A DNA stretch of 64,000 nt from Cyclobacterium marinum DSM 745. Lineage in GTDB: Bacteria; Bacteroidota; Bacteroidia; Cytophagales; Cyclobacteriaceae. Positions 1 to 8,488 of the stretch are shown here, piece by piece. The notes beneath the pieces were generated by a model, which saw only the letters and a program-made list of their open reading frames with translations, did no database searches and was not told the origin of the DNA. The stretch lies in contig NC_015914.1 in the NCBI RefSeq assembly GCF_000222485.1, forward strand, positions 5,066,001 to 5,130,000, read 5' to 3'. The first letter of the stretch is position 1. Each line of letters opens with the position of its first letter. The position numbers were made by a program, and so were the translations under genes.

Positions 1-957
1 TTTTCTAAAATAGAAGGCTTTCTAGAAAAGATTGCTGCAAAGGATTTTCAAGGCAATCCTTGTGTTACTTATGTTGGACCCGGTGGTTCCGGTCATTTTG
101 TGAAGATGGTGCACAACAGCATAGAGTATGGAGAGATGCAGGCCATTGCTGAAGTGTATTCGATGATGCGAAATTACTTGCAATTAGATCCTATTAAAAT
201 TGCTTCTATTTTTGAAAAATGGATGGACAGTGATTTAAGCAGTTATTTGTTAGAAATTACCATTGATATTTTAAGAAAATATGAAAATGGGGAACCTTTA
301 ATAGATAAAATACTGGATCAAGCTGCTCAAAAAGGAACAGGTGGTTGGTCTTTAAATACCGCTTTGGAATATGGGGTGCCTTATGGGGTGCTTGGCGAAG
401 CTGTAATGGCAAGGAATCTTTCCGCAAGAAAGGGACTGAGGATGATTTCATCAGGCCTTTATGATCTTGAAAGATTTCCGGGAATAGAAGATGTAGACAA
501 CTTCTTGGATAAATTACAGGCGGCCTACCAGGCGACACGAATCATCAACCATGAAGTTGGTTTTTCACTTATGCTGGAAGTTTCAGAAAAAAACAATTGG
601 GCTTTAAATTTCTCCGAAATAGCTAGAATTTGGACCAACGGCTGTATCATACGTTCTAAATTAATGGAAGAATTGGTAGAAATTTTTAAGGAAAGTAACC
701 ATATCTTACTTAATTATGAAGCCATAATAGCCTTAAAAAGTTACCAAGGTGATTTATCCTATGTAGTGGGTCAGGCGTTACAAAATGGTTTTGCCGTACC
801 GGTATTATCCAATGCCATCAATTACTTATTGGGAGTCACAACCGCAAACTCACCCGCCAACTTAATTCAAGCGCAAAGGGATTATTTTGGCGCTCATACC
901 TATCGAAGGAATGATAAAGACGCAGATCAGGCTTTTCATACCAATTGGAAAGAATAA
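1..957 (+). CDS. gnd: 6-phosphogluconate dehydrogenase (decarboxylating), 3' part
   Basis: The frame is open from base 1, so the 5' end lies outside the window; about 318 residues are visible. The enzyme oxidatively decarboxylates 6-phosphogluconate to ribulose 5-phosphate in the cytosolic pentose phosphate pathway. The visible part contains the GPGGSGHFVKMVHNSIEYG substrate-binding stretch (about residues 31-49 of the fragment, with the catalytic Lys in HFVKMVHN) and ends with the typical long-form tail SPANLIQAQRDYFGAHTY...FHTNW. That tail and the fragment length point to the roughly 470-residue family. It converges on the minus-strand iron operon with only 15 bases between the two stop codons and no strong terminator. 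Family assignment is secure; cofactor preference cannot be judged without the N-terminal Rossmann domain. Confidence 0.95.
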   Translation, partial: FSKIEGFLEKIAAKDFQGNPCVTYVGPGGSGHFVKMVHNSIEYGEMQAIAEVYSMMRNYLQLDPIKIASIFEKWMDSDLSSYLLEITIDILRKYENGEPLIDKILDQAAQKGTGGWSLNTALEYGVPYGVLGEAVMARNLSARKGLRMISSGLYDLERFPGIEDVDNFLDKLQAAYQATRIINHEVGFSLMLEVSEKNNWALNFSEIARIWTNGCIIRSKLMEELVEIFKESNHILLNYEAIIALKSYQGDLSYVVGQALQNGFAVPVLSNAINYLLGVTTANSPANLIQAQRDYFGAHTYRRNDKDADQAFHTNWKE

Positions 958-972
958 AAGGAGAGGTTTTAT

Positions 973-1290
973 TTAATAAAATAGGAGAAAAAAGCCTATC
1001 AAGGAAAGGGAAATGCTAAAAACACACAGGATTTTGTTTTTAAGGGCAATTGAGCCAATACTCACCATTGCAATTGTTAAATAACATAGGGCATGTATAC
1101 TGGTGGCTGCTAAGAAGTCCCTACGGCCTCCAAGATCCCTGAGGGGGTAAAAGGGTGATAGGTAGTTTTCTGAATACACATTCAACCATTCATTCCAATA
1201 AAAAATACCTGCCACCAAAAATATACTGCTAAAAAAAAGCAGTATGGGAATTAGGTAGTGCTCGGTCATTCTATCTGTTTTGGTTCTCAT
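973..1290 (-). CDS. Small integral membrane protein, last gene of the iron operon
   Basis: This 105-residue protein has three hydrophobic segments, near residues 12-30, 62-82 and 85-104, and no recognisable catalytic motif. A polar loop between the first two (NEWLNVYSENYLSPFYPLRD) probably faces the periplasm. Its start codon overlaps the stop of the PepSY gene by four bases, so the two are translationally coupled, and it is the last gene after the TonB receptor and PepSY protein. I do not recognise the family. Position suggests an accessory subunit of the inner-membrane step of ferric-siderophore use, but this is inference from neighbours only. Confidence 0.75.
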   Translation of the reverse strand: MRTKTDRMTEHYLIPILLFFSSIFLVAGIFYWNEWLNVYSENYLSPFYPLRDLGGRRDFLAATSIHALCYLTIAMVSIGSIALKNKILCVFSISLSLIGFFLLFY

Positions 1291-2600
1291 ATTTTCGGGT
1301 TAATCAATGAACTTCCTTTAAATTTTGACAGGAGTTTTTTAATAATTATGACAATAAAAAATCCGTAAAATGCTATCCCTACCAGCAAGGCAGGAATACC
1401 TAAGCCGAAATTCATACTCAGGATGCCAATGGTTACAATTGTACCCAAAATACCAATTGTCCATCGGGTTATCTGAGATTTTAAAGGGATGGTTTTTCCA
1501 AGGCTAGATTTTGATTTTCTAGTGCGTTCCAAATAAATAATAAAACCACTCAAAGAAAGAAATCCTGAACTCAAGGCCAATAGAAAATATACTATTTTCA
1601 AAGATATTCCGGCAAAATCTCCAAAATGAAAAGATTCCTGAACGAAGTATAATTTAGCCCCAACGTTCTGCTCACTAATATTGTACTTAAAAAGGAGATC
1701 TTGACTCTGCTTGTCAAATACAAGCTTATTAGAGCGCCTTTCATAGGCTTGTCCTGGAACATTTCCTAGAACCTGCACAATGCCTTCACCATTGGTGGTA
1801 GGCCGTATAAACCAAGGAATCATGTTTGGAAATTCTATCTGAGACTTTTGATAGATGGCATCAAAATCCAAGCTGTAGTTCATATCCTCTATTTCTGTAA
1901 AAACCTTATCGTTTCGGCTGAAACTGTTGGGTTGTGGGATGTTTAGTCCATACATTAAATAAGCTTGGAGTCCCAACCAGGCACCTGTAATGCCAATCAT
2001 CAGGTTAAATGCAAGTGTGCTTATACCAATAAATTTATGTAAATCTGCCTGGGTTATTCTTAGTTTACCAGAACGAATTTTCCCGAAAGGCTGCTTTTTC
2101 ATAAATTTGCCATAAATGAATAAACCTGTAAGGGTGGATAAGAAAAGCGCGATTCCTGCTAAGCCTACGATTTGTCTTCCAAAATACGCTTCGTAAAAGC
2201 GGACATGTATGTTTCTCAAAAAATAGCTGAAAGTATTAAAATAATTCCTTTCTCCTAAAATTTTACCTGTATGAGGATTTATAAAAACTTCCCAAATCAT
2301 AGGATTCAATGCACTCTTCTCTTTTGGCATAAGTCTAATGATCCAAGTATCTAAATAGGCCTTGGGCATTTCTACCTCAAAAAGGTATTTGTCTGGATGC
2401 ATGGGAAGAACTTTGTCCACTGCTGCTGTCAAAGATGCTTTTTCAGGGCTTGTTTCTACTTGCCTTAGGTTTGGATTTAACAAAAGATCAATTTCCGGTC
2501 TAAATAAAGCTGCAGCACCAGTTATACTTAGAAATAGGATAACTATACCGGTATAAAGACCTAGCCAATTGTGAATTTTCCAGAGAAAGTTTTTATTCAT
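1287..2600 (-). CDS. PepSY-associated TM-helix membrane protein (ferric-siderophore reductase type)
   Basis: The protein has about 437 residues. It begins with the PepSY_TM signature (KIHNWLGLYTGIVILFLSITGAAALF, a helix with a His in the preceding segment), then a periplasmic PepSY-like domain (about residues 50-130), a second helix near HVRFYEAYFGRQIVGLAGIALFLS with further His residues, a long loop, and three or four C-terminal helices. Proteins of this family sit beside siderophore receptors and several are implicated in periplasmic reduction of ferric siderophores or haem-linked electron transfer; the paired helix histidines would fit haem ligation. I chose the ATG at 2600 because the only earlier start is a TTG inside a strong hairpin (2611-2643). 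It is the second gene of the operon led by the TonB receptor. The reductase role is inference. Confidence 0.85.
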   Translation of the reverse strand: MNKNFLWKIHNWLGLYTGIVILFLSITGAAALFRPEIDLLLNPNLRQVETSPEKASLTAAVDKVLPMHPDKYLFEVEMPKAYLDTWIIRLMPKEKSALNPMIWEVFINPHTGKILGERNYFNTFSYFLRNIHVRFYEAYFGRQIVGLAGIALFLSTLTGLFIYGKFMKKQPFGKIRSGKLRITQADLHKFIGISTLAFNLMIGITGAWLGLQAYLMYGLNIPQPNSFSRNDKVFTEIEDMNYSLDFDAIYQKSQIEFPNMIPWFIRPTTNGEGIVQVLGNVPGQAYERRSNKLVFDKQSQDLLFKYNISEQNVGAKLYFVQESFHFGDFAGISLKIVYFLLALSSGFLSLSGFIIYLERTRKSKSSLGKTIPLKSQITRWTIGILGTIVTIGILSMNFGLGIPALLVGIAFYGFFIVIIIKKLLSKFKGSSLINPKI

Positions 2601-2610
2601 ATTAAAGTAA

Positions 2611-2643
2611 ACAACCTTTCTTGAAATGTTCAAGAAAGGTTGT
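2611..2643 (-). terminator. 15-bp perfect hairpin between receptor and PepSY genes
   Basis: Bases 2611-2625 and 2629-2643 are perfect inverted repeats (arm ACAACCTTTCTTGAA) with a 3-base loop. On the minus strand the hairpin follows the receptor stop by eight bases and precedes the PepSY ATG by ten, with a T-rich tail. It is either a leaky terminator lowering PepSY expression relative to the receptor or a 3'-end stabiliser. Confidence 0.7.
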
Positions 2644-2651
2644 TTGGTTAA

Positions 2652-5108
2652 TTAAAATATATAGGAGATAGTAGTCATGGCATTTCTAGGTGCACCCGGA
2701 AATGCGCGAAGGTAATCATAGCCACCTACCCAGTGGGTTTTATCAAACAGATTGTTGACATTCATTTGAATTTGAAACCTATTCATTTTATAGTAAACTG
2801 CCGCATCGAATAGTTCATAACTAGGGAATATTGGTGGATTTTCGGAAGAACCTAAAGAACCAAAACGTTCAGAAACGAAATTGGCACCAAAACCAAATCC
2901 TAGACCTGTTAGACTACCTTGTTTTATTAAGTATTTGGTCCAAATATTACCTGTGTTTCTTGGTGCATTGGGCTTTTGTCTTCCTATCAGGTTTTCATCA
3001 TCACTTTGTGTGATCACGGCGTCATTAAATGCATAACTAACCGTTATGCTCCAATTTGGAGTAATATTTCCAGCTAAGTCTATTTCTACACCTTTGGAAA
3101 CCTCTTCTCCATTTTGTACCAAAAGATCAGGTTGACCCGGTTCATTGGCATTGTATAAAGAACCCCATTCTTTTAAATTATATAAGGCAAGACTTCCACT
3201 TAATTTACCATCAAACCATTCACTTTTCGCCCCCATCTCTAAAAGTTCACTGGTTAATGGATCAAACGGTCCTCCGGCATCCGGATTATTTATAACCGTT
3301 GCTGTTTGTGGTTGAAACCCTTGAACATATGTACCATACACATTAATTTTAGGGCTGATGCTATATACTAGTCCAAGTCTGGGAATCAGGGCGTCTTGAC
3401 TTACATCTTCTTCTGTTCCTACTTTATAATTCAAGATATCCCTATAAAATTCTTGCCTCAAACCTAAAAGGATTTTAAGGTTTCCAATACTGGCTTGTTC
3501 TTGAATATAAAAACCATGGGAATTAAGCTTTGAAGGTGCAAAATTACTTGTACTATAAATGTACTTACTCATGTCTCTCATTTGATTGGCAAATGGGTCT
3601 GTCAAATCAAAATGTGCAACAATGGGAACAGGGTTGCCGTTACTGTCGAGCAAATAATCCGATTTATTTTCCGGGTTATAAGAATTTATGGCACTTTGTC
3701 CATCAGCACTATAGTACCCTCTAGCCGCTAATTGAGAACCTCCCGGAAGCAATACTTGTTGGAAATAATCATAACCTAGAAGTAACTTATGTGAAATCTT
3801 TTGGGTAGTAAAATCAAAGTTAAAGTAATTGCTAAAGTTGTTATTGCTCCAATTTCGCTTACGAATACCGACACGCATTCCTACTTTTTCAGGATCTATG
3901 CTTCCATCTCCATTTAAGGCAAAGACGTTGTTGGACCTATGTTCAAGTAAATCTTCTGCATAGTTGGAACGCATATAAACGGAATTAAAGCTAATATTGG
4001 AGTTAAATTGGTGGTTTAAGGAGATAGTAGCATTGACACTTTCTTCTTTTAGGTAATCATTAACAGCATTTAGAGATTTAGTAATTGGTACTGAAAATAA
4101 ATCTCCATTGCCGAATACTGCCTGACCTCTGTCCAATCTTCCATCAGACTGTTGGTAAACAACGTCCAAGTTTAACCTAGTTTTGTCTGAAGGTAAAAAT
4201 GAAAAGGAGGGAGCTACCACCAAATTTTTATCATATTGTAAGTCTCTAAAATTCCCTGAATTTTCGTATCCTAAATTTAATCGAAACAATAAAGATTCAT
4301 CCTCAGTCATAGGTCCGGTAAAATCACCCAAAACTCTAAAGGTATTGAAACTACCCAGGGTAGAACTTACCGACTTTCTCGACTCCTTCAAAGGTTTTTT
4401 GGTTACCCGGTTAATGGTTCCACCTGCCGAGGCATTACCAAATAAAGCTGAAGCGGGTCCTTTAATTACCTCAACTCGTTCTATATGCGGAATTAATTGT
4501 TGTTTCCAAAAACTGGTCATGGCCCTCATTCCATTCACTAGATTTCCAGAAGTTTTTTGTCCCTGGATTCTGTGACCTCGGATGGTGATATCATTGTAAA
4601 AAGTGAACTGATTAACACCACTGATATTTTTTACTACATCGTTTACCCGGAAAGCTCCTTGGTCTAAAGCCAACTCTTTGGTAACATAACCTATCGATTG
4701 TGGAACATCTTTTAGTGCCGTCGCAGATTTGGTTCCAATAAAAGATGATTTGTTTTGATAGGAGGTTTCTGACCTTCCCAATATCTCAACTGTCTGCAAT
4801 GTTAACTCAGATTCAGTCATTTCGATGTTCAAAACAAAAGTTTCCTTTTCGGATATTTTCACAATTTTTTCTTGACTTTCATAACCTAATGAACTTACGA
4901 TCACCGTTAGGCTTCCAATAGGTACTCCGGTAATTAAATAATACCCGTCCTTGTCAGTTATTGTTCCTAATTGGGTTCCTTTTATCAGTATATTGATAAA
5001 TTCAAGAGGTTCACCTTTATTGTTTTTAATTGAGCCTGATAAATTCCCGGTTTGTGCAATAGCCGGAACTGTTATTAGCCAAAATAGTAATGGTATAATA
5101 TATTTCAT
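2652..5108 (-). CDS. TonB-dependent siderophore-type outer-membrane receptor
   Basis: The protein has 818 residues: a signal peptide ending near IAQTG, a carboxypeptidase-like beta-sandwich (about residues 22-105, with the usual G-SI...GTQLGTITDKDGYY pattern), a plug domain (about 125-235, with TIRGHRIQG and ERVEVIKGPASALFGNASAGGTIN) and a 22-strand-type barrel ending in a C-terminal Phe. The plug wording and RNVTKKPL-like region match the TonB siderophore receptor group (FhuE/FpvA/FecA-like), which import ferric siderophores using TonB-ExbBD energy. It is first in an operon with a PepSY protein and a small membrane protein. The upstream region has a canonical promoter flanked by two Fur-like boxes, so iron repression is likely. 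The specific siderophore cannot be read from the sequence. Confidence 0.9.
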   Translation of the reverse strand: MKYIIPLLFWLITVPAIAQTGNLSGSIKNNKGEPLEFINILIKGTQLGTITDKDGYYLITGVPIGSLTVIVSSLGYESQEKIVKISEKETFVLNIEMTESELTLQTVEILGRSETSYQNKSSFIGTKSATALKDVPQSIGYVTKELALDQGAFRVNDVVKNISGVNQFTFYNDITIRGHRIQGQKTSGNLVNGMRAMTSFWKQQLIPHIERVEVIKGPASALFGNASAGGTINRVTKKPLKESRKSVSSTLGSFNTFRVLGDFTGPMTEDESLLFRLNLGYENSGNFRDLQYDKNLVVAPSFSFLPSDKTRLNLDVVYQQSDGRLDRGQAVFGNGDLFSVPITKSLNAVNDYLKEESVNATISLNHQFNSNISFNSVYMRSNYAEDLLEHRSNNVFALNGDGSIDPEKVGMRVGIRKRNWSNNNFSNYFNFDFTTQKISHKLLLGYDYFQQVLLPGGSQLAARGYYSADGQSAINSYNPENKSDYLLDSNGNPVPIVAHFDLTDPFANQMRDMSKYIYSTSNFAPSKLNSHGFYIQEQASIGNLKILLGLRQEFYRDILNYKVGTEEDVSQDALIPRLGLVYSISPKINVYGTYVQGFQPQTATVINNPDAGGPFDPLTSELLEMGAKSEWFDGKLSGSLALYNLKEWGSLYNANEPGQPDLLVQNGEEVSKGVEIDLAGNITPNWSITVSYAFNDAVITQSDDENLIGRQKPNAPRNTGNIWTKYLIKQGSLTGLGFGFGANFVSERFGSLGSSENPPIFPSYELFDAAVYYKMNRFQIQMNVNNLFDKTHWVGGYDYLRAFPGAPRNAMTTISYIF

Positions 5109-5115
5109 AGTTTAT

Positions 5116-5133
5116 TATTTAGAATTATTCTTA
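5116..5133. promoter_or_regulatory. Fur-like box, proximal copy
   Basis: The 18-mer TATTTAGAATTATTCTTA contains AGAAT-T-ATTCT dyad symmetry and lies between the predicted transcription start and the receptor ATG. It matches the distal copy (5186-5203) at 15 of 18 positions. Fur is inferred from the iron-uptake context. Confidence 0.5.
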
Positions 5134-5140
5134 ACAGTGG

Positions 5141-5172
5141 CAAAAGTATAGGCTAACTTTTAATTTCCCAAA
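5141..5172 (-). promoter_or_regulatory. Bacteroidota-type promoter of the receptor operon
   Basis: Read on the minus strand, TTTG (5172-5169) is followed after 20 bases by TACTTTTG (5148-5141). This fits the phylum consensus TTTG / TAnnTTTG at -33/-7 exactly. The transcript would start about 25 bases before the receptor ATG. Confidence 0.7.
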
Positions 5173-5185
5173 GAATTTCTTTATT

Positions 5186-5203
5186 TATTTAGAATAAATC
5201 TAA
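5186..5203. promoter_or_regulatory. Fur-like box, distal copy
   Basis: The 18-mer TATTTAGAATAAATCTAA contains the perfect dyad TTAGA-N5-TCTAA just upstream of the -33 element. With the copy at 5116-5133 it brackets the promoter, an arrangement expected for repression. Confidence 0.5.
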
Positions 5204-5418
5204 TTAAAATTAGCGCTATGGAATATTCAACTATTTATATTGAGAACGCTACTAAGCCAGGTATAATGGCAAGAAGAAAACCCAACCATACTATTTTAAA
5301 AGGATAAAGAAGTATTCAATTTTTGATAGTATTTTAATGATGAGGAATAATAGAATTGATCAACCTTGTATTTGATGCTAACCATTTTTTCAGTTCTTAA
5401 AAAAAATTCTAAAGTTTA

Positions 5419-5436
5419 GTTCATTAAATTATGAAC
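5419..5436. promoter_or_regulatory. Candidate operator of the GbsR/MarR regulator, site 1
   Basis: GTTCATTAAATTATGAAC has inverted 6-base arms (GTTCAT/ATGAAC) around a 6-base centre. It lies where the -33 element of the regulator promoter would fall, 15 bases upstream of a -7-like TATATTTG at 5452-5459. A second copy (5975-5992) precedes the pump genes, so autoregulation and pump control by the neighbouring regulator are plausible. Confidence 0.55.
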
Positions 5437-5493
5437 CAAAAAAACCTTTTGTATATTTGCATCGTTAATTGGATAAAGCAATAAAAAACCATT

Positions 5494-5955
5494 ATGACAC
5501 TTACCAAAGAACAACAACAGATTATAGAAAAGATTGGGGTATTTTTTGAGAAAAAAGGAAACCAACCAATATTAGGTAGAATCATAGGATTACTAATGGT
5601 TGTTGATGAAGCAGAGGCTACATTTGAAGATATTCAAAATGCTTTATTTGTAAGTAAGAGTGCTGTAAGTCAAGCCTTAACTTTGTTACAAGGGCAAAAT
5701 AAAGTTGAGTATACTACTAAACCGGGAGAAAGGAAAAGATACTTTAGACTGAAAATTCGTAATTGGAAAGAAGATATTCATGAAGACATGAAGGGTGTTT
5801 TTAAATTCAATGATATTATCGAAGAAATCATTGTGCTTAGAGGAGAAAAGAATCAAGAGTTTAATGGGTATTTGATCGAGGTTTCTAATTTCATGAAATT
5901 CATGAAAGCAGAGTTACCAAGAATGATTGAAACTTATAAAAATCAGATCAAATAA
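5494..5955 (+). CDS. GbsR/MarR-family transcriptional regulator of the adjacent RND pump
   Basis: This 153-residue protein has a winged-helix fold of the GbsR branch of MarR: helices around residues 5-50 (EQQQIIEKIGVFFEKKGNQPILGRIIG), a recognition region (about 55-80, FEDIQNALFVSKSAVSQALTLL) and a wing (KVEYTTKPGERKRYFRLK). The C-terminal helices (about 105-150) would form the dimer interface. It is transcribed in the same direction as the TolC-adaptor-RND genes, 74 bases upstream of them. Two matching dyads lie before it and before tolC, which suggests it represses both itself and the pump until an unknown ligand releases it. The ligand is not predictable. Confidence 0.88.
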   Translation: MTLTKEQQQIIEKIGVFFEKKGNQPILGRIIGLLMVVDEAEATFEDIQNALFVSKSAVSQALTLLQGQNKVEYTTKPGERKRYFRLKIRNWKEDIHEDMKGVFKFNDIIEEIIVLRGEKNQEFNGYLIEVSNFMKFMKAELPRMIETYKNQIK

Positions 5956-5974
5956 TTTTTTTTTGATTCGGTTG

Positions 5975-5992
5975 GTTCATAAAATACAGAAC
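5975..5992. promoter_or_regulatory. Candidate operator of the GbsR/MarR regulator, site 2
   Basis: GTTCATAAAATACAGAAC matches site 1 (5419-5436) at 14 of 18 positions and keeps the outer GTTCAT and GAAC. It lies in the 74-base gap between the regulator and the tolC-like gene. Confidence 0.5.
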
Positions 5993-6029
5993 AAACTATT
6001 ATTTACTAAATATAATACAATTAAATAAA

Positions 6030-7391
6030 ATGAAAAAACAAAACTGGTTGCCTCTTATTTTATTCCTTTTATTTGGAGGAGTGGTGCATGCACAAGAGGG
6101 AAATAAGGAAGGATATACCTTAAAAGAATGTATTGAATTGGGTTTAAAAAATAATGCTGAAATTAAAAAATCAATTCTAGATGAGAAAGAAGCTGGATAT
6201 TTAAGAAAAGAAATAACCGGCACCGGTTTACCGCAGTTAGAAGCCTATGGTAACTACAATAATTTTTTGGATGTGTATCCTCAAGCAATTCCGGGAGGTA
6301 TATTAGATCCAAACTCTGATCCGAATGGTGTGGATGTGATCGCCTTTGGAGTTCCTCAGAGTTTGAAAGGAGGCGTTCAATTAAGTCAATTGGTATTTAG
6401 TCAATCCTATCTTATAGGGTTAAAGGCTGCAAAAACTTCTGAAGAGTTTTACAGGCTTATTACAGAAATGACAACCGAAGACATCATTTATGATATTGCC
6501 ATGAATTATTACGGGGTAATTTCTACCCAACTTCAAATGATCAATCTTGAGGCAAATCATGATAAACTTATAAAGCTTGAAGCTATTATTAAGTCCCAAT
6601 ACGAGAATGATTTGGCCAGAAAAGTTGATTATAATCGGGTTAAGGTAAACCTTACCAGTTTAGAAACACAAATGGATGACCTGGAAACGCTTATAGAACA
6701 ACGGAGTAATTATTTGAAATTGGTTATGGGTATTCCGGTAACAGATGAATTGTCTCTTGCTGCATATAACTTCGAAGATCATTCCAATCAACAGGGAATA
6801 TTGCTTGAAGATGTTGACTTAAGTAATCGCTATGACCTTCAGGTATTGGACAAACAACAGGAGTTGAACGCGCTTAATATAAAAAATATAAAATCGGGTT
6901 ATTATCCCACTATTGCTGCCTTTGCAGATCTAAATTACAATGCATTTTCAAATAGTTTTGATTTTTTATCGAGTAGCCACCAATGGTATAGGGGCTCTTT
7001 AGTTGGCATACAATTAAACATACCAATCTTCGATGGAAATCAGCGAAAAAATAAGATTGCGCAAGCGAGGATGCAAAGTGAAAAATTAAAACATGATCAA
7101 TATTTGGCAGAACAAAAAGCACAAGCTGACTATTTGAATGCGGTTAAGAAAATAAATAACAGCTTAAAAAGTTTAGAGGCTCAGCAATCTAATTTGGTTT
7201 TATCAGAGACCGTTTTTGATCAAACAAATCAACTGTATAGAGAAGGCTTATCTCCGCTAACAGATGTTTTGGATTCAGAAACTGCACTTAGAGAAGCACG
7301 TGCCGCTTATTTTAATCAAATGATCAATGTTAAAACTGCGGAAGCAGATTTTTATCAATCCATTGGTCAAATTGAAAAGATAGCAGAATAA
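6030..7391 (+). CDS. TolC-family outer-membrane efflux channel
   Basis: This 453-residue protein has a signal peptide (about residues 1-22, ending VVHAQE) and two repeated outer-membrane-efflux (OEP) halves. The first starts with the typical YTLKECIELGLKNNAEIKKSI; the second contains SGYYPTIAAFADLNYN and ends in a long coiled-coil stretch (YREGLSPLTDVLDSETALREARAAYFN). TolC-type trimers form the outer-membrane and periplasmic duct of tripartite pumps. It is first in the tolC-adaptor-RND operon, preceded by the second candidate GbsR operator. The ATG at 6030 gives an intact signal peptide. Substrate is unknown. Confidence 0.93.
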   Translation: MKKQNWLPLILFLLFGGVVHAQEGNKEGYTLKECIELGLKNNAEIKKSILDEKEAGYLRKEITGTGLPQLEAYGNYNNFLDVYPQAIPGGILDPNSDPNGVDVIAFGVPQSLKGGVQLSQLVFSQSYLIGLKAAKTSEEFYRLITEMTTEDIIYDIAMNYYGVISTQLQMINLEANHDKLIKLEAIIKSQYENDLARKVDYNRVKVNLTSLETQMDDLETLIEQRSNYLKLVMGIPVTDELSLAAYNFEDHSNQQGILLEDVDLSNRYDLQVLDKQQELNALNIKNIKSGYYPTIAAFADLNYNAFSNSFDFLSSSHQWYRGSLVGIQLNIPIFDGNQRKNKIAQARMQSEKLKHDQYLAEQKAQADYLNAVKKINNSLKSLEAQQSNLVLSETVFDQTNQLYREGLSPLTDVLDSETALREARAAYFNQMINVKTAEADFYQSIGQIEKIAE

Positions 7392-7430
7392 AATAAATAG
7401 AAATTAAAAAGAAAATTGTTTCAAATAATT

Positions 7431-8480
7431 ATGAAAAAATTAATCACACCCTTGGTATTTGTGTTTATAGCCGCTGTTATTGGTTTTACACTTTATAAAA
7501 ATAAACAAGAAATGGAAGTAAAAGCAGAAGAAGCAATGAAAACTAGTACATCTATTCCTGTGAGAACACAAAAGATTGCTAAAACTTCGAATGCACTTTC
7601 ATTTACGATTAATGGTACTTTTATTCCAAATCGAGAATTGTTGCTTAAATCTGAAGGAAGTGGTAAAGTAACACAGATTTTTAAAGAAAAAGGAGATCAA
7701 GTTTCGAAGGGAGAAGTTATAGCGAAATTAGATGATGAACTAATACAAGCTGAACTAGCTATTGCAGAAACTAAATTTAATCAATATACCAGAGACCTCA
7801 GCAGGTATGAAAACCTAGCGGGCACGGAGGCAATTACTGAAAAACAACTTGAGGAAATTCAGAATGCGCATAAAATGGGAGCTTCGGAAATAAAAATGAT
7901 CAACCGAAGACTTGCCAACACCGTAATCACTGCACCTATATCAGGGTTTATCAATGAAGATTTTATTGAAATAGGTACCTTAATGAGTCCGGGTATGAAT
8001 GTCGTTGAAATCGTCAATGTGATGCCATTAAAATTGGTAGTGAACGTATCGGAGATGGAAATTGCGAATATTCAGGTTGGAGATTCAGTAAAGGTTAAAG
8101 TAGGTGTAATCCCTGATCAGGAATTCACCGGTAAGGTTTCATTTACAAGTAGCAAAGGCGATGCTTCCCTTAAATATAAGGTAGAAATTGATTTGGAAGA
8201 GGCATCAGAAAAGATCAAACCGGGAATGTTTGCTTATGCCACATTTGAGTATCCTGCCCAAGAGGCCATAATGATTGAGAGAACATCCCTTATCAGAGGA
8301 ATAAAGAATCCAGAGGTATTCGTACTCAAAGATGGCAAAGCCAATTTAAAGGAAATTAAAATTGCACAGGTAGGTAACAATAAATTGATGCTTCTTGATG
8401 GCTTAGAAATTGGGGATAAGTTGATCACCTCTGGATTGATCAACCTTAAAGATGGAATGGCTGTAACTGAAATTCAATAG
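7431..8480 (+). CDS. RND efflux periplasmic adaptor (membrane-fusion protein)
   Basis: This protein of about 349 residues starts with an N-terminal hydrophobic anchor (KKLITPLVFVFIAAVIGFTLY), followed by a lipoyl/HlyD domain (RTQKIAKTSNALSFTINGTF...GSGKVTQIFKEKGDQVSKGEVIAKLDD), a short alpha-hairpin (AETKFNQYTRDLSRYENLAGTEAITEKQLEE), the second lipoyl half (NTVITAPISGFINEDFIEIGTLMSPG) and a beta-barrel/membrane-proximal part. The short hairpin is typical of RND rather than ABC adaptors. The ATG at 7431 is preferred over a TTG five codons earlier because it places a clean signal anchor at the N-terminus. It bridges the TolC-like channel and the RND permease encoded on either side. Confidence 0.93.
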   Translation: MKKLITPLVFVFIAAVIGFTLYKNKQEMEVKAEEAMKTSTSIPVRTQKIAKTSNALSFTINGTFIPNRELLLKSEGSGKVTQIFKEKGDQVSKGEVIAKLDDELIQAELAIAETKFNQYTRDLSRYENLAGTEAITEKQLEEIQNAHKMGASEIKMINRRLANTVITAPISGFINEDFIEIGTLMSPGMNVVEIVNVMPLKLVVNVSEMEIANIQVGDSVKVKVGVIPDQEFTGKVSFTSSKGDASLKYKVEIDLEEASEKIKPGMFAYATFEYPAQEAIMIERTSLIRGIKNPEVFVLKDGKANLKEIKIAQVGNNKLMLLDGLEIGDKLITSGLINLKDGMAVTEIQ

Positions 8481-8488
8481 TAGAAGCG

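Noticed and set aside
2601..2633. TTG start that would extend the PepSY protein by 11 residues
   Set aside because: The extension runs through a perfect hairpin, and the ATG at 2600 gives a better N-terminus.
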